Of a stretch of 64,000 bases of DNA, positions 10,954 through 20,499 are shown piece by piece. This stretch comes from Dicyema japonicum (Eukaryota; Dicyemida; Rhombozoa; Dicyemidae), in assembly GCA_011109175.1 (NCBI GenBank), contig RDEW01000036.1:251583-315582 (forward strand), read 5' to 3'. The translations under genes and the position numbers were made by a program. A model generated the notes under the pieces. It made no database searches and was not told the origin of the DNA. It worked only from the letters and a program-made list of their open reading frames with translations. Each line of letters begins with the position of its first letter. The stretch's first letter is position 1.

Positions 10954-11440
10954 CTAGGACTTCCGACATTCAATAATTGAGACTAAGAAGTTTCTTCTGA
11001 CATCGCATGGTTGGTTCTTGAACCATGTCGAATGCTTTGCGTTTAGGTCTCCACAAAGTAACATATTTTTTGATTTGTCGACGTCTGACAGGGAGAAAGA
11101 GAATTCCTTGAGGCATGAGTTAAACGGTAGTACATACACATTCAATATGTTTATGTTTCCGATACTTGTCTTGACTGAAATACCAATATATTCGACGAGA
11201 GACATGAGGTTGACAAAAGTTTCGTTTGCGTACGGTATTTCTTTTTTTATAAGGGTAAGCCGGGCTTACATCGCCGGAAAGCATTAGGTGGGAACCATAA
11301 AGACAAGAGAGAGAGGCCAGTGGGGCAACCGTCCAAGAAGGATATTCCTCTTGGAATGGACGTAGTGCATGGTTCTTTTGTCTAGGATATGTAGTCCACA
11401 GTTTACGTCACCAAAAACGGCAAACCACATGACGAATTTA
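10954..11440 (-). mobile_element. Jockey-like LINE endonuclease fragment (family B, copy 2)
   Basis: On the minus strand, MSLVEYIGISVKTSIGNI, NVYVLPF and LLCGDLNAKHSTWF are the core of a Jockey-type APE endonuclease. The 5' leader reaches about 11440, where GTCATGTGG appears, a motif shared with the 5' ends of copies at 33.49, 49.02 and 54.14 kb. Everything after the GDLNAKH motif is missing. Confidence 0.75.
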
Positions 11441-11529
11441 ATAATCTTTCAAATCCAACCAAAGGATTTTCAAAAAATATAAAAATTTGAAGAATTTAAC
11501 CACATTGCGGTGAAGACTACAGTAAATCC

Positions 11530-11880
11530 TATTTCTTTTACAATTTATTTATTAACCCCGGATACACCGAGAAAGAAGTTAAAGTAAACAACTAATTAAG
11601 TGAATCCAGTTTCCACTTCTACAGAGAGTCCATTCGGAATAGTGGGCTCATAATTCGGAATCAGCATAAAGGGTAAAAGACGTCCATACGTGCAGTTGTG
11701 GAAACCCCTCCAGTGGAGTGGAGGAGAGCAAATGATCCTTTTTTGTGCCGGCCTGGCGCTGGCGCCACCTAGACAGGTGGATCACATAACGCCACTCTAA
11801 TAGGAAAAGAGAGAAGGAACAGACGAACAAAACAGAAACTTCAATCAACTAGCCACGAAGCACCACATGGCGCCACGCGG
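11530..11880 (-). mobile_element. Family B LINE end fragments
   Basis: The part near 11535-11600 matches the 3' end of the family B copy at 30.56-30.63 kb (TTTATTTATTAACCCC and ACTAATTAAGTGA). The part near 11780-11880 ends with a sequence resembling the family B 5' leader (CACATGGCGCC). No coding content is recognisable. It lies about 110 bp upstream of the synaptojanin start. Confidence 0.5.
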
Positions 11881-11990
11881 CTAAGAGTTCTTTACATCAA
11901 ATACAACAAAATTTTAAATTAATTTTTTTTAATTTTCAAATATTATTTATAAAAGAAAATAATATTATTGGTCTAATTAAAGAATATATT

Positions 11991-14900
11991 ATGAACAATC
12001 TAATTCGTTTGTGCAAGGTAAATAAGTCATCTAAACATTTCTTCCTCACTCAGCGAAACAGTAATGAGGGAATTTACATCACTCCTAACAGAATTCTCAA
12101 ACTGAGTTCCATTTTTGCCTTAGCTTAGACTCCTCTCAAATTGAAAAACTCGTACCAAACTCAACCAGAATCCTTGAATCAGTGGGCTTTCTTGGAATTC
12201 ATCGTTCACAGAGTGACTTGACCACTTATTTTTAGATTATCGATATCTCTGCTTCGTTCGGGATTCCTCTCTAGTGTTGTCTCTTAACGATGTCCCCGTC
12301 TTCTCCCTTGGTGGAGTCACTTTTATCAAAATTGGAGAAGACTCTCAGAATGAAGCATCAGAAATCTCCGAAATGACCAAATTTTTCACGTGTGGGTCGT
12401 TCTACTACTCCTCGAGTGCTCTCAGAGACAAATTCGACATCACTTTAAATCAAGTCGCTTTCAACGAGAAGGCAAAGACAAACGTAGACTTTTTGTGGTT
12501 TCACATGTTTTATTACTGAGGGAATGGGGAATTGTTGGGTCCCTCGAAATGGCTGGATTGACTACACTAAATGGACTGTGGACCTCATAGCAGGCTTCTT
12601 TGGTTCAAAGACTATCTATTTTGGCTCAAAGACAGCCCGGGCTTGCGTCATTTCTAGGATGAGTCGTGAGAGGGCAGGTACACGGTTCTCAGTTCGCGGA
12701 ATAAACGACGAGGGAGCCGTGGCAAACCCACGTGGAGACAGAACAGGTATAAAAACGGTTAATTTAGATTGTTTGGTTGTCGGATTCTCGTATTTTCTCA
12801 TTCCTTATACTCAGAGGCTCAGTACCCATTTTCTGGGAACAGTCGGGGACACAGGTGGGAGCCCACAAGGTGAATCTGTCACGGAGTTTTGAAGCCACAG
12901 TCCCCGCGTTTTACAGGTTTGTCAAATTAGCGATTCAGACACGTGCAAAAGATCACGCAGTCCTATGGAAGCATTTTTGTGCTGAATCTACTTGGAAACA
13001 GTCCCGGGGAGTTTGTCTTGACCTATAACCTACAAGTATTAGTGAACCTTATTTTAGGAACTCATAAAAGAGATCATCAAATTCGAAGGGACGCCTAATT
13101 TTGGGGAAAAAATATCCAAAATTGACGATTATATAAACTTTGACTACCATGCCTATTCATCTATAAAGTCGGGGTCAGAGAAAGATGCCCAGTTCGCCAA
13201 TTTCATGAAACAGATTTCCTCTTTTCTACAGAAGACCGGGTTCACGCACGGGAGGGGAGAAGTCACCAGAAGACAGACTGGGGTAATTCGTGTGAACTGC
13301 ATCGACTGTCTGGACCGCACAAATTGCATGCAGAAAGAAATTTCTCTCCAAGTCATGCTAGATAAGAATTTTAGGTTCTGAGGGAGCAGCTGGCTATGAT
13401 AGGAGTCGAGTCTCTGGTGGCCACAAAGTTTAGAGATGCTTTTGTAGGACTTTGGGTGTCTAATGGACACTCTGTGAGCAAACTCTATGCGGGGACCGAC
13501 TCACTAGAGTTTAAGAAAAACAGAGTCTTGGTCTGTGTGATTGTAGTATTCCAATGTTCTGCGGACTGCTGAGAGAGCAATTCAGAGCACTATATTTGAC
13601 TCAAAGAAGAACAACGCCATCATGTATTTATTGAAGGACTCACCTATGACCGTAAAACACCACCCCCTCCAGTCATCGCTTGGAAACATTGTGAGACCAC
13701 AACTGCTTAAAAGTAGACGTCTTACTTTATTAGCCCCTTTCCTTCATTGAATCTCTCAATCGAGAAACTGGGAATTTTTGTAGAAAAAGAAAACTTAGAG
13801 TGTTCGTAGGCACTTGGAATGTGAATGGAATGTCAAACTATCAGAGTATCTTCTGTGAGGGAGACATTGGTTTGTGGCTACTAGAAGGACCTGAAAAAAC
13901 CCGCCAAACGTTTAAATATTAAGTAATTTTAGTGGGACGGGATATCTGGCTGCAAATGAACCAGATTTGGCCAACGACATATTCGCTATTGGATTTGAGG
14001 AAATGGTGGACCTGAATGCCACCAATATTATCACTGGTGGAGGGTAATGGTCTGTTGTTCATTTAGTAACTCCAAACGGTTATACTGGAGTGAAGAGATT
14101 AAGAAAAAGATATCACAAAACGAGAAATTTTGTTTGGTTACTTCCCTTCAGTTGGTTGGTGTGTGTCTGTTTGTTTTTGTTCGACAATCACTTCTCTGGC
14201 ATGTAAAGTAGTTTTGAATATTTTTTTTGGGATGTGGTCACTGGGAGTGTCAAGACGGGTGTGGAAGGGACTGTTGGCAATAAGGGGGCTGTGGGAATCA
14301 GTATGAAAATCTTTAACACGAGCATTTGTTTTGTCTGCTCCCACTTTGCAGCTGGACAGTCGAATATGGCTGAAAGAAATTCAAATTTTAGTGAAATTTT
14401 TAACAAAATGACTTTTAATGATGTTGTGAGAGTTATAATGACTTAGTGGCTCATAAATGACCATGATTATGTCTTTTGGTGTGGAGACCTCAACTATAGG
14501 ATCGATCTCTCCAGAGAAGTCGTCCTGAGTGAGATATCTAAGGCAAACTGGTCTGCTTTGCTAGCAAAGGATCAACTTCAACAACAAAAGATGATGGGAA
14601 ATGTAGTTTTGGTGGTCTTTTTTATAGGTTTTCCGGCACTTTTTTGAAGGACCTGTAAATTTCCCGCCAACTTATAAATATGACTTGTACTCCTCAGAAT
14701 ATGACACCAGTGATAAGTGTAGAGTTCCCGCGTGGACGGACAGAGTCTTGTGGCGCAGTTTGGCTGGATGTCTCCTTTGTTTTTAATTTATAGTGTCGAA
14801 TCCATCTGAAAAAGGTCGTCTAGTTTACTATGGACGTGGTGAGTTGGTCACTTCTGACCATCGGTATTATATTTTTCTTATGCAGACCTGTTGGTGCCAT

Positions 14901-15438
14901 AATTGAGATTAATGTTAACGAGGCTGTCCCTTCACTGCTGGAGAAGACGGTTATTTCCATACTTTCTCGTTTTCCACCTTTCGATGGCTGTATTCAGGTG
15001 TCCCCCTACCTGTCTCAGTTGGAAGAGACCTATAGGACTCATTTTGGACGTATTGGGGAGATCCAGGAGATTATGTTTGTATCATAGTCATTCCAGTCCT
15101 TTGGGGGAAAAGCTAATCATCGGATACTGTGATCCTATTAGTCTAACAAGACTCTCTGAGATTGGGAATATTCCAGTTTCTGTTATTTGAGTGATTTTCA
15201 GATTAACGGGACAAAGGTGGAGATTAATTATCCCCTAATGAGAAACTGGGTGGACTTTGTTCTCAAGTTTTTCGGTATTAGGACTTTTGTTCCCACTCAA
15301 TCTCATTTGGTCCCTTCTCCATCTCAGTCACGACCATTGCTGCTTCAGAGGCCAGGACAGATCGATAAGTATCAACTTGGACTTCCTGGGAGTTTTAGGG
15401 ATTTGTATGGACTTGGAGATCCAGGATCTCCTCCGTGA
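11991..15438 (+). CDS. SYNJ: Synaptojanin-like phosphoinositide phosphatase (SAC1 + 5-phosphatase + DUF1866), ~19 tiny introns
   Basis: Removes phosphates from phosphoinositides, uncoating endocytic vesicles in animals. The SAC1 domain shows [27 protein letters not shown] and the catalytic [10 protein letters not shown]. The 5-phosphatase shows [69 protein letters not shown] and SDHRP. A DUF1866 RRM-like segment follows; the usual proline-rich tail is almost absent. Introns: 12018-12053, 12106-12128, 12213-12235, 12498-12520, 12747-12767, 12917-12938, 13036-13057, 13352-13374, 13525-13546, 13713-13733, 13910-13932, 14044-14066, 14203-14230 (ends GG), 14426-14446, 14603-14627, 14770-14793, 14864-14885, 15079-15096, 15176-15201. 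One-base frame slips remain near 12527, 12728, 13710 and 15105. The first exon is the least certain. Confidence 0.9.
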
Positions 15439-15889
15439 AAATTAATAGTTTTATATTTAACACAAATCAATGTTTTTACCCTCCTTATTCTTATCATAAG
15501 AGTGTCTTTAGTAATCCTACTATTATGGCACTCTCTTTGTTACATCTTTTTATATATTTGCATTACTACATTCACACTTTTTACATTTTATACTTTAAAT
15601 GGCCTATTCCATTCTTACAATGGGTTCTAGTCCTTCCCCAATGGTTCTTTTGTTCTCTTTCCTCGTTTGCTTGCGTCATATAATTTAAAGTGAATTATAC
15701 TGCAAAATTAACGCATAAAGGATCACTCTCCTCAACTACACTTGGTCATTTCATAGAGTGACCCCAAAAACTGGACTTATTCTTCCTTGAAAGGTCTTGT
15801 TTCTCTGTGACTGCATTGTTGAGAATTGGATATGCTAAATTATTTATTTACTGTTTACTTCGTTCTCACATTTTTCTCAACTGCAATCC
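15439..15889. other. Synaptojanin 3' flank, no gene seen
   Basis: T-rich sequence after the synaptojanin stop with no coding content recognised. Near 15896-15915 a short ACGAGGCACGTCACCACCTC stretch matches the 5' terminus of family A LINEs (63.69 kb), so a small LINE remnant may be present. Confidence 0.4.
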
Positions 15890-16440
15890 ATTTAAGAAAC
15901 GAGGCACGTCACCACCTCACCAAAAAATCTTTTTCCTTCCACATGTTTTTCCAAAAAGCTGAACATTCCTCAATCTCAAAATTGTACACAGAGCTGCGGC
16001 CTTCCTCTCTCATCTTATAAAAGCGCCTTCTATTAAGCTCAAAGCATAAATTGTCTTTTCGAAATTCTTTTCTCGACTTATTCATCCTAATCTTTTTTTC
16101 AACAATTTTAATCATTTCATTGATTGTACACAACACTCTTTCCAGATCTCCTTTTTTTGACTTCTTGTAAGCATAAGCAAACAAAGGTTCTCTTGTTGAG
16201 TCATCATACTTCTGACTTCCCGATGACCCCACTAGTACACTGATTTTCTCAGCGTGATTCTCTAGTTTTGTAAGTCGCCTATTCATTGATTGTAGCCAGT
16301 CGCTCTCCTTGTGAACAGTAGCAGTAAGTGTTTCATATGAGCACTGTGTAGCATAAAGAATATCTGTAATATCTTCCATTGTATTCGAAGGCATACTATT
16401 GATATAGTATCTTCCATTGTATTCGGGGGTATACTATTGA
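15890..16440 (-). mobile_element. R4/Dong-like element, N-terminal fragment (family D, copy 2)
   Basis: A 161-residue minus-strand frame (16394-15909) is rich in charged residues and ends with RRRFYKMREEGRSSVYNFE and FWKNMWKEKDFL. It matches the region just upstream of the RT in the copy at 1.8 kb, so it is the pre-RT part of the same family, cut before the RT. A ~38-bp tandem duplication (CTTCCATTGTATTCG twice, 16374-16440) lies at its 5' side. Confidence 0.7.
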
Positions 16441-16459
16441 TCGAGAAAATTATATTGCC

Positions 16460-17945
16460 TTTGGTATCACATGGACTGGTAACATGGATTGCCCTCTACC
16501 ATTTTTTGTTATTTGCGGTGAAAAACTTGTGAATAGTGCTATGGCTCCAACGAAACTTAGACGTCATTTCTCCACCAATCACTTGAACTTTCGAAGAAAA
16601 AAATAAATTGGACCAGAATAAATTCCAAGCATCCCGTTTTACAAAAATTCAAAATAAACGAAAAAGCACTGCATGCTAGTTATGCTGTTGCTGCGATTGC
16701 CGCTAAAATATGAAATCGCATACTATCGCCGAAACTGTTATTTTGCTTGCATCCAAAGAAGTAGTGAAGATAATGTTCGGAGAATTTTGCTGCCGCTGAA
16801 CTCAACTTAATTCCTATTTCTAATAATTCTGTGAGCAGACGCATCAAGGATATGTCTGATGACATTAAAACCACTGCGAATAAAAAAATCTGTGTTTTTT
16901 GCGCATCAAGAGGATGAAAGCCCAGATATTAACAGGAAGAATGCAACTCTTTGTTTTCATTCGATATATGAATGATGAATCCATTGTTGAAGACTTTCTT
17001 TGCTGCAAAGAGGTGCTCGGAACAACAAAGGGATATGAAATTTTGAATCTTATAAATTCATATTTGAAGATATAAAGTTGGATTGGAAAGCATGTTTGGG
17101 TATTTGCACTGATGGTACTTCAGCAATGACTGGGCAATTTAAAGGCTTTGTTTCTATTGCGAAAAATAAGAATCCGAACATTATTCACAAGAATTGTTTT
17201 CTTTATCGCGAGGCATTGGTCGCAAAAACTATTGGTCGCAAGAACTTAAATTTACTTTGGACATAGTTGTAAAAATAATTAATTACATCAAAATGAGGCC
17301 TTTGAAATTGCGACAGTTCTCGAAACTTTGTGAAAATGCAGAACATTTAGTTTTGATTTTGCATACTGAAGTAAGATGGCTCTCAAAGGGAAACATGTTA
17401 ATTATTTTCTATTAAGACACGAATTGTTGGCTTTTTGTATACAAGAGAAGTTAAATGACTTTATTGAATGCCTCAATTATGAATTTTGGTGTTGCAAATT
17501 AGCATACCTCGCCGATATTTATCATGAACTCAATGTTCCAATAGCAGCATGTAAGGAAGAAATAAAAATCTATTTTTATATTGATTAGTTTTTGCTGATT
17601 GTCAAAAAAATATCCTATTTGGCAAACAAAGCTTTAAGAGTTTTGGTCCAGTTTTCAACGACTTATCTCTGTGAAAGTGGATTTTCTGCATTAACAAATA
17701 TAAAGCGTAAAAACGCGCGAACCTAGTGTATGTGGACGAAAACCTGCGTTTATTTCTGTCAAGGACAAGGCAAAATATTAAGAGCTATGCAAGAGACGTC
17801 AGCCTCAACCATCTCACTAACTAGCATTTTATTTTCTTTATATTAGTAAAATACTGATAATTGTTAAAAACTATATAAGGGTTCCGTATAAAATGAAAAA
17901 TGTCTATAGGGTTCTGTGTTTTCAAAAAGGTTGGGAACCACTGGT
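16460..17945 (+). mobile_element. hAT transposon (ZBED5/FAM200-like), decayed
   Basis: The N-terminal BED-type segment reads MDCPLPFFVICGEKLVNSAM and RHFSTNH, with one zinc-binding cysteine changed to F. It is followed by NEKALHASYAVAAIAAK, AAAELNLIPISNNSVSRRIKD, CLGICTDGTSAMTGQFKGF, EVRWLSKGN, and the C-terminal dimerisation motif [18 protein letters not shown]. Frames change repeatedly. The right terminus, TTGGGAACCACTG (17931-17943), is a typical hAT end. The left terminus was not found. Confidence 0.8.
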
Positions 17946-17959
17946 CCGATAGTATGAAG

Positions 17960-18135
17960 ATTATCTACAAGCTAATAAATGTCCTGTTGTTTCCTCAGCA
18001 GGAATGCATATTTGACAAATTGTGTCTTTTGTAGAGCCAAATTTATACGAGTTGGAGAAGAGATTCCAATAACCTCCCAAGATCTACTCGAATTCTATGA
18101 GGGAGTTTCGATTCGGAATCATTTATTTCAGAGGT
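17960..18135 (+). other. Possible short exon of an unknown gene
   Basis: A frame from about 17995 to 18135 reads NAYLTNCVFCRAKFIRVGEE, IPITSQDLLEFYEGVSIRN and HLFQR-stop. It has protein-like composition and a C-x2-C pair. A GT...CAG stretch just upstream (about 17978-18000) could be a ~21-nt intron, but no upstream exon could be joined with confidence. It begins right after the hAT right end, so the hAT may have cut the gene. I do not recognise the protein. Confidence 0.25.
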
Positions 18136-18359
18136 AATTTTTAATAAAATTTATTCATTCTGAATGCATTGATGGATCTAGTCTCTATATGTGTGACCCA
18201 TCATGAGGAGGTATCGTGGCACTGCGATATTCTTTTTTGAATTCATCTAAATAGTTGCACTTTTTATCGGGTAAAAAGGCGAGATTTATTAAATAGGTAG
18301 TTATAAGGGTTTATTTTCTTAAAATGCACTTATACGCAAAGTCATATTAGCTACAGCTC

Positions 18360-18640
18360 CACTCAGACAGGACACACACTTTATTTAAGTAAAGAATAGT
18401 AATGATTAGTAATCGTTGAGGGAGAAGAACCAAGGAATGCTCTTCACTTCTTTTTTCTTTTTGTTGGGTGTGAGTCCTTTATAGACGATCCAATTCCACA
18501 ATGAAATGTTCACTGATAATAACGTCACTCGTCTAACAAAAGCATCGTAGACGCGTGGAACCTTCAGAAAGAATGTACAATAGCGAGATTCGATCCAGGG
18601 ATCATCAGGCCTCACTCGTTACACTGCGCCATTCTGTTTT
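18360..18640 (-). mobile_element. tRNA-derived SINE, most diverged copy
   Basis: Read on the minus strand it starts with an A-box-like TGGCGCAGTG and a B-box-like TCGAATCTC, followed by the body shared with the copies at 20.1, 28.4 and 60.4 kb (ACACACTTTATTTAAGTAAA on the plus strand). It has many substitutions and no clear target duplication. Confidence 0.75.
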
Positions 18641-18849
18641 TCTTTAAGGGCATTGAAAATAAATTGCTTCTTAAGGAATTCGAAGTAGTCTGAGATACAT
18701 TGATATTCTCGATAAATGTGATCGTAGCAATGCTATTCTAGGTTTGATAACCGAGAGCCCATACTCGACAGGCATAATTAATAACAGTTTTGTAAGTGCA
18801 TTTACCAATACAGTGATAAATCAAAGATTGATTTTAATAGTTATCTCTT

Positions 18850-19450
18850 TTTCATTAAGCATTTTTACAAATTGGTATTAATCCAGTTAGAATATAGAGT
18901 TTGCCAGGTTTAATCAACATTTTGTTGAGAACTTCGATTGTCAGTAAGGTCTCTTAAATTGGCACAAAATTGTTCCTGAACTATTTGTGGCCAATTTGGG
19001 AATTTGAACATCTGAGTATTTCAGATTTTGAAATCATAACTGGCTTTATTTTAAGGGTTCCAGTCATATTTGTACATAACATAATTGATCTTTGAAATTT
19101 TTATATCCACCAAATCGTGTTTTGCATATGCTCTTAAACGGAATCAATAAAGCTATTCCATATTTTAAATGTCGTCTTCTTTATAATGTTTTGAAATTTC
19201 TTCAAAGTGATCTAAAAATCTTTATAGGTCAGGTTGTTGGTCAGTTATCATTTCCCCATGTAATTTATGAATTAGAAAACCGAGCTTAGTATCAAATTCA
19301 GGAAATTTTAATGATTTGCATGTCTTTGTTGAAGAAATATAATTTTTAGATGTTTTTGATTTGGACTCTAGGGATTTAAGGAATATTATTCACTGTTTAT
19401 CTTGAAATTCGAATAGTAAATAAATCAGAAAATTTGTGAGCGATTGTATG
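18850..19450 (-). mobile_element. Degenerate pogo/Tigger-type transposase
   Basis: On the minus strand, pieces around 18.95-19.07 kb read ILCTNMTGTLKIKP, matching MLCANMSGTHKLKP in the pogo copy at 57.8-59.7 kb. The DNA at 19097-19180 (AAATTTTTATATCC onward) aligns with 58.90-58.98 kb. No terminal repeats are visible and no frame is intact. Confidence 0.6.
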
Positions 19451-19569
19451 GCACAGTGTAGTATTATTCTTGTCTTTATATCCTTGACGAAAAGCTTTTG
19501 AACACATGATAAAATTTTTGTTTGAAATTTTGATTTTTTAATAAAATAATTTTTTTAAATAATTGAAAA

Positions 19570-19725
19570 AAAGAATCCTTGGCCCCCAAGCAGATGAGTT
19601 GGTTCGTAAGACCGGCTCCATGATTCAAGCTGTGACCAAGGATCCGCGAGAGACTGGTTGGTTCCGAGAACGTATCTCGTTGGCTATTGTTAGGGGAAAT
19701 AGCATGGCCATTCAGATGCCTTAAT
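19570..19725 (+). mobile_element. 3' end of family C LINE
   Basis: The frame GPQADELVRKTGSMIQAVT, then RETGWFRERISLAIVRGNS, is the C-terminal signature of family C, as at 55.46 kb (ERISLQIVRGNALSI). The element is 5'-truncated to about 150 bp. Confidence 0.65.
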
Positions 19726-19996
19726 TTAATTTTTATTCATTTTATAATAAAATTTCTTTTTATAAAAAAAATTGAAAAAGATTAGTAAAAATAAATTTTA
19801 TGTTTTTAATAATGTGTGTCCAATTTTAGAATTGTCAAATTAGAAAAACTTATTTGTAAAACTCTATGTCAAAACTAGCAAGCCCATAGCCTACGTGGTC
19901 ATGGTAATCTATAGATACGAAGATTAAATCATCCGCCTATGTCAGAAGTATGTTTTTATCGCAGATTTGAGGAGTCGTCACTAATGGGCTTCTTTT

Positions 19997-20064
19997 GAAG
20001 CCGTGTTTTTTTTTTTTTGAAGCGGCAGGCTTCCCGGCAGTACTGGAGCCTGTGAAGCCGTGTT
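19997..20064 (+). mobile_element. 46-bp reversed family C scrap with oligo(T), flanked by direct repeats
   Basis: GAAGCCGTGTT occurs at 19997-20007 and 20054-20064. Between them lie a T run and a 35-nt piece whose plus-strand reading is EAAGFPAVLEPV, identical to the endonuclease region of the family C copy at 20.96-21.00 kb but in the opposite orientation. It looks like a tiny retroposed antisense fragment with a poly(A) tail. Confidence 0.6.
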
Positions 20065-20083
20065 AAAAGGAGGTTATCTGATA

Positions 20084-20405
20084 ATAATAATAATAAAGCC
20101 TTTTCACGAGAGCCATAGTGTTTATAGCTCCGCATAGGCAGGACACACACTTTATTTAAGTAAAGAACAGTTAATTTTAACTAATCGTAGAACCAAAAAA
20201 TGATCTTCACTTCTTTTTTTCTTTTTCTTGTGTGAGTGTCCTTTCTAGACAAATCCAGTTCCGCAGTGAGTATTCACTGATGACGGCGTCACTCGTCAAA
20301 CCATTTCTGCATCGTAGATGCGTGGAACCTTCCACCAGGTGAACAGCAGCGAGATTCGAACCCGTAGCCTAAGCCACTTAAACCCGACACCTAACCACTA
20401 CGCCA
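20084..20405 (-). mobile_element. tRNA-derived SINE with 12-bp target duplication
   Basis: A perfect direct repeat GGTTATCTGATA (20072-20083, 20406-20417) flanks it. On the minus strand the head has an A box (TGGCGTAGTGGTTAG) and a B box (GGGTTCGAATCTC), the internal promoter of RNA polymerase III. The body is about 200 bp, and the tail reads TATGGCTCTCGTGAAAAGG followed by a TTATTATT run. That tail is shared with family A LINEs. Confidence 0.9.
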
Positions 20406-20499
20406 GGTTATCTGATACAGGCTTAATTATTATTGTTAAACCATTTATGATATTAACTTTTTTCTTTTTTTAAGGTAAAAAAATAATATTTATTGTTAA

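Noticed and set aside
12018-12053. First synaptojanin exon ending in the motif LIRLCK as certain
   Set aside because: The 36-nt intron is longer than the rest and the N-terminus is poorly conserved, so the start was kept only as the best available choice.
20380-20405. Functional tRNA genes at the A/B-box sites near 18.6, 20.4, 28.7 and 60.65 kb
   Set aside because: The boxes are followed by a shared ~200-bp body and a TTA tail and do not fold into a complete cloverleaf; they are SINE heads.
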